From Nymphaea colorata (taxonomy: Eukaryota > Streptophyta > Magnoliopsida > Nymphaeales > Nymphaeaceae): a stretch of 64,000 nucleotides of DNA. Shown here in pieces: positions 1 to 10,649 of the stretch (positions are counted from its first letter, which is position 1; every line of letters begins with the position of its first letter). The stretch lies in NCBI RefSeq assembly GCF_008831285.2, contig NC_045138.2:32645934-32709933 (forward strand), in the 5' to 3' direction. Made by a program: the position numbers and the translations under genes. Under the pieces are notes generated by a model. It saw only the letters and a list, made by a program, of their open reading frames with translations. It searched no databases and had not been told where the DNA came from.

Positions 1-1384
1 TTAACCGGTTTTTTCTTTTTCCGTAAAAAGAGGCGTAATGAGTATAGAGATGTAGTGGAAAGTCTTTGTCATACATGTATATCTTTTAGTTGATGTAATT
101 AGTAATTTACGATTGTATAGTGTATTTTTGTTACGTAGATAATATATATGTATAGTTTTTGTAAAACAGTCATCTATGTATAGATATATGTAAGGGCACT
201 TTCACTAAAAAGCTTTGACCGTTTTTGGCAACGGTAAAATCCGTGACTGCAACCTTTTTCATTATCTTTGGTGTTGGATTGATTCGTCGCCAATATTTGC
301 CTATTGTTCTCTTAGGTACTGAAATTTCCAGGTCATTATTATATTACCCGATAGACAGATCTGTCACTAATTCCTGCTATTAGATGTCTATGCGAACTGT
401 CGTAAAACATCTGTCACTGGTGTCTAAATCTTTTCTCGCCATTGTTGTAATGGTGATGGTTAATTCAGTTGCTACAATGACAGCCTTTAACGAGGGATAT
501 ACTCAGAAATGGCAACAGCTAATTTCATTGGTTTCAGCGAAGGACTGGGATTTAAGTAATAGCTGTGGAAACCATGGTAATAGCAACGTTCTGGCGGTCG
601 CTATTAATCGTAATTGTAGTATTACGACTGTTGTTGGCACTTTCAGCGACTGATTTTAATTGATTATTAATCATCTGGTGGGGAATATATATATATATAT
701 ATATATATATACTATCAATTGAATTTGGTAGTGCAATACCTGACGGAGAGGGGGACAAGAGTTCTCTAATGGCATTTGGCATGGGGGTGCTTGGGAACAC
801 CCTGTTCCAATAACCATCAGGCGTCAGAGATAAGCTGCAGCTTGCAGTCCCAATTATAAGCTGCCAAAACAAAAGTTCATCACAGTGATACGGAAATTAA
901 CTCCATCTTTTAATGAAATCGTTGCAGAAGAAAATACAGATGATTAATTAATGAAAGGAAATTAAGATCAAACAAAACAGATGTAGCTTACTGCAAGAGA
1001 AGCTGAGATGATGTAGAAGGAGGAAACTGCCATACTGTTCATCGAGCTACCCAGTACTTAAGTTCTGTTGTTTGGTGAAGGGAGGGTAGTGCTTCCTGCT
1101 TTTTATAAGGAAGAACTGTGCGAGCGTGTTTGGTCGATACTGTTGACCGATTCGGAGCTAAGGTGGACACGGGAACGGAAGACGTTGAAGAGGCAAGAGT
1201 AAATATATTTGAAATCATGGACACAGATTCAATCGACCGACCGGAAATTAGCAACAGGACAGTCATGTAAGCTTCTTTCTCAAAATTCCAGCCATTTATA
1301 TTTAGCCTATTTTGTGTCTATTTAGCCTCTCTTTTTTTTTTCTTTCAGCAGTTTTTACGTTATGGCTCCTAACACCGGGCCGTT
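1..1384. other. Left-edge intergenic region, no gene recognised
   Basis: This AT-rich stretch holds only short open frames that match no family I recognise. The only clear structure is a TA microsatellite at about 684-711. I see no splice-linked coding exons or RNA gene. Confidence 0.5.
684..711. repeat. (TA)n microsatellite
   Basis: About 14 uninterrupted TA units. It lies inside a spurious minus-strand open frame, whose run of alternating Tyr-Ile is simply the translated repeat. Confidence 0.9.
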
Positions 1385-1760
1385 TGTTAGGGGCTCAAAA
1401 TGTCCTCGTGTATAAAATGAATGACCCTCGCATTGTTGGTGTATGTAAGTTGAACCATACTGGACACTCATTTTCATTTACAATACCGCGGATCCAAATA
1501 CGGGTTTGCCCTAATCCTTATGGGTATATGGGTCATTTTGTACAAATGCGGGTTTGCCCTAATCCTTATGTTTTGAGGATGGCCGCCGCTGAGAGTGTCT
1601 GTTCTGTGTGTTCATAGAAGAGAGAGAATACAAGAGATCTGTGCGACTGTGGACGTAGGAGATTATTGCTCCGAACCACGTAAATCGTTGTCTTCTTCCT
1701 TGTTGCTTCTAACCCCTTCTTGAGAGTGCGAGAGGAGTGTTTATTGTGTTGTTCCTAACA
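1385..1760 (+). mobile_element. Probable solo LTR or LTR fragment, Copia-like
   Basis: The 376-bp block starts TGTTAGG and ends CCTAACA, the TG...CA inverted ends of a plant LTR. Near its 3' side (about 1650-1690) it carries a guanine-rich stretch, then GAACCACGTAAAT and a C/T-rich tail, a pattern I associate with the R/U5 part of Copia LTRs. Inside it, a 22-bp segment around GGGTTTGCCCTAATCCTTATG is present twice (about 1502 and 1551). No gag-pol or second LTR is visible nearby. The flanking five bases (CCGTT, CGCAT) do not match, so it may be old, recombined or incomplete. A mirrored TCCTAACA lies just outside the left end. Confidence 0.55.
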
Positions 1761-2790
1761 CGCATAACGGTAAAAGTAGAATGATAAAAAAAATGCACCT
1801 GCAACATTACTAAAATGTCCATATGGTCAGAACACAGCTTCTTGTGTTAGCGACATAACTAAAATTTTATTTGATCCATGAATTATCATAGAGTTTAGAC
1901 AGCTAAATTCTCAATATTACTGAGAAAGTTCAGAGGAGAAAATGTTGGTTACCTAAAAGTTAGGTCCCACCCAATTCAGTTTTTTTTTTTTTTTTGGTTT
2001 GAAAAAGAGAAGAAACATGGTCATTTCTAGTCCAGTTAATTGAAGTCAGGTCCAATAATGTTCAGTACATGGCGAATCTGACCCGAACCGTTTACGTCGA
2101 GTAGTCATCTTCGTGACGTGTCAAAGGAATTCATCTTCGACTTCGACTGCATACGGTGACCCAATTTTCCTCTTTTTGATTTTTTGAGCTTTCATACTTT
2201 TGTGTCATTCTTATTTAGGAAGATTATTCATTCATAAATGGCATAAGTTTATTGGTTCATGAAACGGGCCAAGGAACATGTCGTTCTAGCTTTTATGCAC
2301 AACAATTTGGGGTTTAGTAATAGGAAAGCTGTGTTCCTTGGAACGCAGTGTTCCATGCATGTGTTCACCTTTCAAATAACAAAGCATTCGTGTAACCAAA
2401 CGCCGTCGACCTAATATCTTGCACTAGCTATACTGAACCACTAGCTTTTATTGTGTAGCCCTGATCAGATCTGTATTGAATAGATTGATCATTTTTTCCC
2501 TTTTAGTTTCTTAATAATTTTTTCCAATTTCTTACTTACAGTGCAAGCGATTTGGTGGAGACCGACTCCTGGAAAGACGGTGCTACACCATCTCCTTTAG
2601 ACACGCATCTCAGGTTGCAAGACGGGACAGAATGGATTCAATGAATGTCACAATTATCATTGCACGTTTGCGTTCAATGGTTGAAACAGTCAGTCCGTGA
2701 CGAAGAAGAAGACGTACAAGAAAGCAGTCCACGACGCAGAAGGTAAGCAACGACACTACAACTCAAGGAACGCAATGGCATATATACAAA
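1761..2790. other. Intergenic, nothing recognised
   Basis: AT-rich sequence without convincing exons. A minus-strand open frame at the right side merges into the degenerate tail of the receptor-kinase pseudogene. Confidence 0.4.
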
Positions 2791-4440
2791 TGATGATACT
2801 CAACACAAACTCAATATATACTGCCATTGTATATTGTCCCATAAGCTCAGTCCAATTGGATGAATCTGGATTTGGTAGTCTCGCTTCTCAAAAATCATAA
2901 ACTCATACATCAAAATGTAGATATAATAAAATGTTCTTGCTGGAGATGTCGCGGTGGATTACTGGAATTGAAAGGTCACGATGCATACATGACAAAGAAT
3001 CAGCAACATCATTTATGATATTCACCCTCTTTGTCCAATCTAATCCTTCAGCCTTCTTCATTGTTGCTTAGTATGTTTGCCAAGCTTCATTTCTCTACAT
3101 ATTCATGCACTAAGAATGAGCAATAAGGATGCTTACAGAATCCATGGAGCTTGATTATGTTTCTATGGCGAACTTCCGTCAATGCTTTAATCTCATTTCT
3201 GAAGCCAAAGTCCGTGTACACTTTGATTGAACTTCTTGACAGCCACTATTTATCCTGTGGGGAGTTCAACTCTGTAGACGCTAGCATGACCCCCCTGTAC
3301 CAATAACATATTCATCACTGAAATCCCTTGTAGCATGGACAATATCCTCATAAGTAAGTTCACTGTCACAGTTCCATATGGAGAAGAAATCATTTCTATG
3401 GCATGTTTTGGTCATGATTCTCCTCTTGTTTCGCCTTCTCCACTTTGCTTCTTGACAGAATTTGCAAGTTCCAGTAACAAGGAACAGAAGGATGAGGACT
3501 GCAGCAACTTGAGTAACAATAGCCTTCAATGTTTTGACTTGAGTAACAAGTTAACTCTTCCACATAAACCAAGATTACCGATAAATGAGTTTTTAGAAGC
3601 ATTCAGGAAGGCAGGGTTTGTTTGCGAGAGGACCTTTGAGACTGTTAAAGGACAAATCAACTGATATCAAACTAACCATTTTAGCCAAAGATGATGGGAT
3701 TGTACCTATTAACTTGTTATGGGAAAGATTGAGCCTCTCTCTAGATGATTTAATTCGCATGTTGCGGCTAACATCTAGCAGCGGGGATAGTCCTGCCAAG
3801 TTTCCTAACTGAGAAGGACTTGTTCAGTTTAAGCTGTTGTTACTCAGCTTCAATCGGATCAACCTATTCCGAAGCGCTTCAGGTATTAGTGTGCTAAGGT
3901 TGTCGGATGAGAAATCAACAATTACAAATTTTTTAACTTGCCAATCTCTGATGGTATTCCACCCGATATATGATTCTTGCACATATCTATCTCTAACAAG
4001 AACGAAAGTTCCCTATTCTTCTTGGAATCTCTCCTGTTATGTAATTGGCAGAAACGTTTATTACCACCAATCGTGTCATTTGAAATTTGGACCTGGAATC
4101 TTGCTGGTGATGTGGTTACTACAGAAATCCATTGATTCAAGACTGTGACATCCGCTCCACTGAAATGTTACCACTAGGTTGGTTCGCACTTAAAGTGAGT
4201 GTATATAAGCATGCACAATTCCCCAAGCTTTCTGGTATTGATCTAGTGAAGTGGTTGTTGTAAGCAGAAAAGTGGATGTCCATGCCACCCTTACATATTC
4301 CTGATGGTAAAGAACCGAAGAGATTATTCAGTGAAGGGAACAACAGGCCTAGACTCGTCAGATTATTGTTCATTTGCTGAGCGGCCTCTGTCTCAACTGG
4401 TAAGAGAAAGTCGTTCAGAAATGAAAGCGCGCTGTCGAAG
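2790..4440 (-). pseudogene. LRR receptor-like kinase relic (MIK2-like / LRR-RLK type)
   Basis: Read on the minus strand, the pieces occur in the correct protein order but in shifting frames. Around 4390-4150 there are LRRs with the cue NNLFGSLPSGIC. Near 3930 comes GGIPSEIGKLKNL, and near 3720 the last LRR, LNLSHNKLIGTIPSSLAKM. A hydrophobic transmembrane stretch follows near 3500, then a juxtamembrane ELTYEDIVHATRDF and a glycine-rich loop near 3300. The kinase continues through VAVKKF (ATP-binding Lys), LHGFCKHP, VIHRDISSKNILL (catalytic loop) and a DF-stop in place of DFG, ending with PNPDSSNWTEL near 2840. Several frameshifts and stops, plus loss of the N-terminal LRRs and C-lobe, rule out an intact receptor. 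An intact relative would sense peptides at the plasma membrane. Intron sequence may account for some breaks, but not for the stops inside the kinase. Confidence 0.85.
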
Positions 4441-4814
4441 GCAACCATGCTATCGCGGTACAAGTGCTGCGGCTAGGATAAGACAAGAGATTATGGCCGT
4501 CGTTTGGACTGGGGCAGGCGGGCAGCCTGAACTTGTGTGTAAGCATATCAAGGGTGAGATGGGTTTCTCTGTACATTTTAATGCTTTTCATTAATGATGC
4601 TTTTGTAGAAATGTTTTGTTGAAATTAGGCCTTTTTGTAATTTTTCAAATAATAGGGTTTATTTTTTATCATAAAAATAAAGGGGTGATTCAGAACTCGA
4701 TCAATCACCTCTTAGCTCCCTCCCATAGTGTCCCAGCAGGTTTCTTTGTCTTGTCTGTGTACTGTAATTCTAGTTTATTGCTTCATTACTTCAGCGAAAC
4801 ATTTAATTATGGAA

Positions 4815-4816
<2 letters not shown>

Positions 4817-4867
<51 letters not shown>
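4817..4867. repeat. (CT)n microsatellite
   Basis: About 25 CT units. It produces false Ser-Leu repeat open frames on the plus strand. Confidence 0.9.
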
Positions 4868-4868
<1 letters not shown>

Positions 4869-7553
4869 GCCTCTGGTGAGGAATTTAACAATTTGAGTAG
4901 GGTAGCTTGAGTAATTTGCCGATTCCATAAAATTCATCTCGGAGGAGTGGCATGACCCATGCACGTATAAGGTGCAATGTGTCAAGATCTTAGAGTTTCA
5001 TTAATTGCAAAACTTGGTTTTTCTTTCCCGCTAGACCAAGTTATATATATTTCTCTTAATTTCAGTTCTCCTGATTTAACAATCTGACCTTGTGAAAACA
5101 AGGTAATGAACATTACCATGATCGAGAGTTGTGAGCTGATCAGGATTCAACGGCGCCAATAAGTGGTGACTCATAAGCAAATAAGGCAAGCAATTAAATG
5201 ATGATGTTTTATTTATTATCAGTTCATTCAAAAAAATAATTTCAAATAGCTCTAGGCGGCCTGCTCATGTACGTAGCAAGGAAGTAGTAGCTTGCAGATA
5301 AGTTGGGGAGCCAAGCAAAGCTCTTTATAATTAAGGGGCAAATGGGCATGGTTCCCGGCTTTACACCCAGCACCCAAAAGCTGTCATGTCACTCGTCTAC
5401 CATCTTCGGCAACCAACTGAACCTTGTATGCACTTGTCCCCACGAAATTATGGCAGTAGAACACAAAACACAGTGATGGCACGGCGTTTGCAGAGTTGCT
5501 GTGGGAAGACGGAAGCGAGCCGCTGGCTTCCGGCAGGTGGGATGGCGCCCACTGGCAGTCCCTGGAGCGTGGATCTCACTAGCTTTTCGAGCAAAGGGAA
5601 TTGATGGACGTGCACTTACCAGGAAGAGAGTCGAAAGTGAGAAGAACGAAACCAAGTCCGCCATTGAAGGCTGCAACTCAAGCTTGGCCAAATACGGAGA
5701 AGGAGGCCGCAAATGTTTGCCCCTTTTTATATAGGCTAATACTGAGTTTTCCTCCCTTTTGCCTAAGATATATAGCGAAAAATATTAAAAAGGCTCTAAG
5801 TATTGTTCGTAATAGAGTTTATATGTTGAAAAGATAGCGATAAAAGTTAATGGTACATGAGCGTAAGGAGCCGGAAGCGGAGAGTTAATTCGTCTCTTGT
5901 TGGTATTTTAAATATGAGCACGACATTGTTGACCGAGCACGTGCACATATCTCTCTCTCTCTCTCACACACACACTTGGATGCCATGAAGGCGGTAGGTC
6001 GGGCCACCGGTGACCTCCCCATACAAGAGAAGACCCACTTTTGATATAATTTTTATAATAAAATTACTAAAATGCCACCACCTCGTTCTTGTGTGCATAT
6101 TTGTTGACTACACAAAAGAATAAATCTTGAGTAGTTAGGTATATCATTTAGGAAAAGATGTAAAAAAAAAAAAAAAGGGTGGAATAGGGTACACCCATCC
6201 CATCAGCTGAGTATTGCAATTTGGTTAAGGAAAATAATACTCAAAGAAATCAAACCTTAACACGCTTTCTAATTTCCCTCACTTTTTTCCACCTTTCACT
6301 TTCTCATCTTTTGGACTTTTCAGCGATTGTCCTTTTCATCCCAAAATTGGAAGTTTTTTAGAACTATACATCTCTTGGGTTTCATGGATACCAAAACCTT
6401 ACACCAAATTCTGATATAGTTATGAAGTGGATTCAAATTTTCTGAGATCCGAATAATGAGAGTCCCGATAATCTACTACTATTGTCACACTAACATGAGC
6501 ATTTTTTCTTTAATTTACAAGTGTTTGCATCATTTGAAAAAAAAAAAAAAAAAAAGTCACCCATGCCGATACGTGACTTGCTTGGTTAAGCGCCCCATTT
6601 TGGAGGGGTAAAGTTTTCAGAGAAGTAATTGCATTTTTTACAACTTTTTCAAGTTAATTGTATATAGTAGAGGTTCGCATATACGATATATAGAATCCAA
6701 CATTAACTTTAATCAAGTTTGCATCTCCATGGGCGTCAGTGGTGCATGATGTCTTTAATGCAGAGCTGCATATGCTTCTTGTTGCTCATTTCCCCTTTTC
6801 TCCAACTAAAACCTTATACAAGTTTGTGCATCGCCAACCAGCAGCTTTATTCAAATGGCACTTTACGATTTTGTACATCGAAGCAGTACTTGCGCTTCTA
6901 GACCTTCATCATGATGCGTCCTATTCTTTACACACTGTCTTCAAAGAGATTGAAGAAGAAAAGACTTGTTTTACGAGTATTGGAAAGATGCCGAGAAACA
7001 GCACGTTTGATATACGTTGATATATGTGTCCATATGACCGCAAGTTTGGCTACAAAAAAGCACTTTCTCTGCCTCTTGGTCCACTGGAGCTGATATACGT
7101 TGGTCCAACATATCCCAGAGTTTTTCATCCATCCCTTGCTCTCTGTGAGAACAGCAAAAGATGATAGTTGCTGCACAGGATGCCTTCCCATATTGGGACA
7201 TCGATCCTTGAGTTGGGGATCATTGATCAGTCGATCAGTTCACACCGACTGTCAAATTAATTTGACGGAAGAAGTTGCTTTTGCCTTTCTTCTGAGAATG
7301 AATTCGGACATACGCAAAGACTATAACAGTTTATTTGTAAGAACAAGATTTTAGATGTGGGGTAATTAACTTGTCATATTTTGGAGAAAAGATATTGAAC
7401 ATGTCTTCTCTATATGTCATGACAAAGAAAGGAACAATAAATGGAGATATTTACAAGTAACCGCTCGAACCTTTGACATGTTTATAAATCAAGGAACATT
7501 GGGGGTGGTTCAATCCCATGCACAAATTCAAGAGGCAGACCGGCTCCTTTTCT
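4868..7553. other. Intergenic, no supported gene
   Basis: This holds low-complexity tracts (CT/CA at 5951-5976, poly-A runs near 6163 and 6537) and a GC-richer patch at 5390-5710 that is open on both strands but resembles no family known to me. No splice-consistent gene could be built. Confidence 0.4.
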
Positions 7554-7731
7554 CAGGGGAGGAGCTTGGTGTGGGCTACATGTGGGCAACTGCCCACACG
7601 AAACCCAAAAAAAATCTTAATTTTGTATTGCTATTTCTGAATAATCTTTTTCACTTACATGTTGGTGCCTTAAAATTTAAAATTTTATATTTATGCTCCT
7701 TAGTCTGAATTTTTTTGGCTTTGCTCCTGCT
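7554..7731 (+). mobile_element. Short MITE-like element, copy 1
   Basis: It starts AGGGGAGGAGCTTGGTGTGGGC, with the internal palindromic core GGGCAACTGCCCACAC, and ends TTTTTTTGGCTTTGCTCCTG. The end is a rough inverted copy of the start (GGAGC...GCTCC). The same start and end are found at 28295-28541 and 45453-45626, so this is a dispersed family of about 175-250 bp without coding capacity. Target-site duplications are not clear. Confidence 0.5.
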
Positions 7732-7810
7732 CTTTCCTCATGGTGAAACCTTAACCACCCCGACTGGCGGAAGAGCGGGAATTAAATTTTACCTTAACCC
7801 CCCTCCACCA

Positions 7811-8414
7811 TAAGGCTGGGCATCGGGCCGGCCTGACCCGTTAAAAATGAAAAAATCAAAGCCCGGCATTCAAAACGGGCCGGGTCGGGCTTTGAGGCGG
7901 GTTGCTACTTGCTAGCCTCTAGCTCACTCAAAAAATGAGCACGAACGTAAACCATGTGCGCTTAATAGAATAACAAAAACAAGAACAACACCAACCAGTA
8001 GAAAGTAGTCCTCTGGAGGAGTACTCGATGCAACCGATGATGAAGCAAGTAGAGTAGCTCTGCGATGGCGGCGACCGACGGGAGGACCGGAGGAGGCAGC
8101 CAAGGGGCGACGGCCAATGAGGAAGACTAGAGGAGGCAGTCTCGAGCTCGCGGCGATGAAATTTCTTAATGAAACGAAAAGAGGAAAAGAAAACCTAACC
8201 TATAACCATAAGTTCCTAATTCTCTCAGTTCATTTTTTTTAAAGAAAGAAAAAAAAATCATGTCAGGCTTATCGGGCCGCCACCGATCACAGTGGCAGGC
8301 CCGGGCCGGGCCAAGCCCGATAAATTTGGCCCGAAAACTTTTTTGTCAAGGCCCGGGCCCGGGCCCGTAGCGGGCCGGGTACCCGGCGGTGGCCCGGCCC
8401 GGTGCCCAGGCTTA
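7811..8414. mobile_element. Non-autonomous hAT element (604 bp) with 8-bp TSD
   Basis: The left end is TAAGGCTGGGCATCGGGCCGG; the reverse complement of the right end is TAAGCCTGGGCACCGGGCCGG, two mismatches in 21. The 8 bases outside each end are identical: CTCCACCA at 7803-7810 and 8415-8422. An 8-bp duplication with TAxGG-type ends is the hallmark of the hAT superfamily. Subterminal regions are strongly GC-rich with repeated GGCCCG/CGGGCC motifs on both sides. No transposase frame exists, so it would have depended on an autonomous relative. The clean TSD suggests fairly recent insertion. Confidence 0.9.
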
Positions 8415-10600
8415 CTCCACCACATCCAATCAAATATTTACTTAAATCCAAATCCAATGGAATGAAATTTCTAATCTGATTTGAGTTCTTAATTGAATAT
8501 TAAACTTTTTTCTTGTCTGATTTCTTCATAAGTAGTACGGTCAGATCTGTGGGATTTGTTGACATCCCTAGGCCAAAATGAATGAACGGCACCATAGGTA
8601 ATAAGCAAATAGTATTTGAGGTGCACCAATATAATTATATAAAATTAGTGTGCAAACAGATGAGGCTAACTGATATGTAAATAAATAGATTGCGTGGGAC
8701 TGTGTAGGCAACTGCCCACATGTGGCTTCAGCTGTTGATGCGTGCCTCATTATCAAACATATAAACTACCAATTTCCAAACTTCCATACTCTATGTTTCC
8801 AACGCTACATGAGCATATATAAGTTCAGACAATAATTTAACTTAACCTTAAGATCTTACATTTGGGCAGATGGGCATACAAGGGGGACCCTTTGTATATT
8901 GGAAAGCTATCACACAACAACTAAATAGGGCGAGAGTTGCATCAAGTATTTTTATTTGATGCTTACGACACAGCCGGCACATACTAAGGAGGTAGCATGA
9001 AGGTCAGTTGGAACGCCTTTTACAATGAAGTGGCAAATACAAACGGCTTTATTTACTTACGATTACTAACAGCCCACACAGAACTTTTGTGTAGTTTCCA
9101 AATGCTTTTTTCTTTTCTTATTATTTTACTGGCCAATTTTCGTGAATTTTTCAATTAAAGAATACGCTTTTCATGAAGACTATCACGTACAGTTATATGG
9201 AAGCGTAATTTTTATTAAGAAATTAAAAAATGTTATCCTTTTTAAATTTATAAGCATAAAAATAAGTTCAGAATTTGCTTCCCGATCTATCTATACATAC
9301 GCAAACCAGGCTCAAGCGGGTAAGTAATTCGTCTCGACTTTGCCTTTTCTTCATGCCGGAGTTTCTCAAACACAGCAACTGCAATAAGTAGCATCGCTAC
9401 TTCACCTTTCCATAAATCCTACCGCAACGATATGTTCTTCCTATGCTTCTAGGATTATTTGGACTTGGAATTTACATGGGTATGAAAGCACCGGACTACA
9501 CCTGCCCCTATTCCGGTGTTGGATGGAAAGGGCTACTTCATTTTGGAGCAATAAATCTAAAACTGCTGCACCTCCTCTTTCTTCAAATCATGCTCACCCT
9601 TAAACGAATCTGTCAGTGTCTGTGACTCACAGATCCAAAACATGAAACAGACAACGACTTGGTGTCTTCAGTTTTTCCATGTGTTGATGTTCTTCAAAAG
9701 ATGTCCCGAATATCACATTACATGTTGATTCCTTGAGGTGCTTTTTACACTTGATCAGCTTTATGTTAGTGACAAATCTGTGCCACAAATATTTCAAGTG
9801 AAAAGGGCATGTTTATCCATCGCTATCGGGAGGAAATACGAATCATCATGTGTGACGTGAGGATCAAAGCATAAATTTGGTTGCATTTGTTAATCTATCT
9901 ACAGTGAGCTCAAAAATAGGTACCAGTACAAGACCAACTCCTTTATCACCTTAAAAAAATAATTCATCACCAAAAATTGTATAATGGTAGTAGGGCACCA
10001 TCAAAGTATTAAAAGCATAGCTAGTCTGCTTAAGAGCACTGAAAATATGTTTTTTTATGGGTATTATTTTTTTTGGATTATAGCTGGTATGTGTGATACT
10101 TGAGTCGAAGGGTATATTGTAGTATCATCCAGATGTTGAAGCAGCTTAAACCCTGAGAATGAGAAAAGAGGGTGACTTCACATGTCATGAACCGCCATTT
10201 TTTTTTTAAAAAAAAAAAGATTAGTCATTATATGGCTGACAAGAAGCTATGATAGTACCCTGTTTGTACTTGAAAATAATTCAGTGAATCAGCCGTGGCT
10301 TTGGTGTGGTTCTTTCAAAATTCCTTCAAATTGAACTAGGTTATTCTCAACAAATATAATCTAATTGTTTATGTTTATAAAATTATACATTTTTAATTTA
10401 AATTTTAAATTTTTTTTTAAAAAAAAACCGATATGTATCGGGTTATGATGTGTCCGATACAGGACTAAAACCGGACTACGTAGCCTTATCCATGTAATCC
10501 TAGATCAAGCCCCTCGTCAAGCACGCGCCCATGGGGGAGCTATAGACGGCCGCTGGGCCTTCGTTATTCATGTCCCTTCTTTGCGCGGGAAAAGAGAAAA
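8415..10600. other. Intergenic, AT-rich
   Basis: No exons recognised. A fragment at about 8690-8735 shares the GGGCAACTGCCCACAT core of the MITE family in this window. Homopolymer A/T tracts occur near 10198 and 10410. A short CCGATATGTATCGG-like palindromic stretch at about 10428 resembles one at 44690. Confidence 0.4.
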
Positions 10601-10649
10601 AAACCCATATAGCTATATAGCGCTGAAGGAGAGGAAGACAAAGACGAAG

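Noticed and set aside
384-653. 89-codon plus-strand open frame with a hydrophobic start
   Set aside because: No family resemblance, no splice context, and codons overlap another open frame on the minus strand; probably chance.
552-872. 106-codon minus-strand open frame
   Set aside because: A large part is translated TA microsatellite (alternating Tyr-Ile); the rest is unrecognised.
4817-4867. CT repeat considered as part of a repeat protein or CRISPR-like array
   Set aside because: Simple dinucleotide repeat with no spacers; the window is plant nuclear DNA, so CRISPR is not expected.
5389-5712. GC-richer patch open on both strands (up to 107 codons)
   Set aside because: Long frames here follow from base composition; no domain or splice-linked neighbour was found. 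Could be a lost exon, but this is unsupported.
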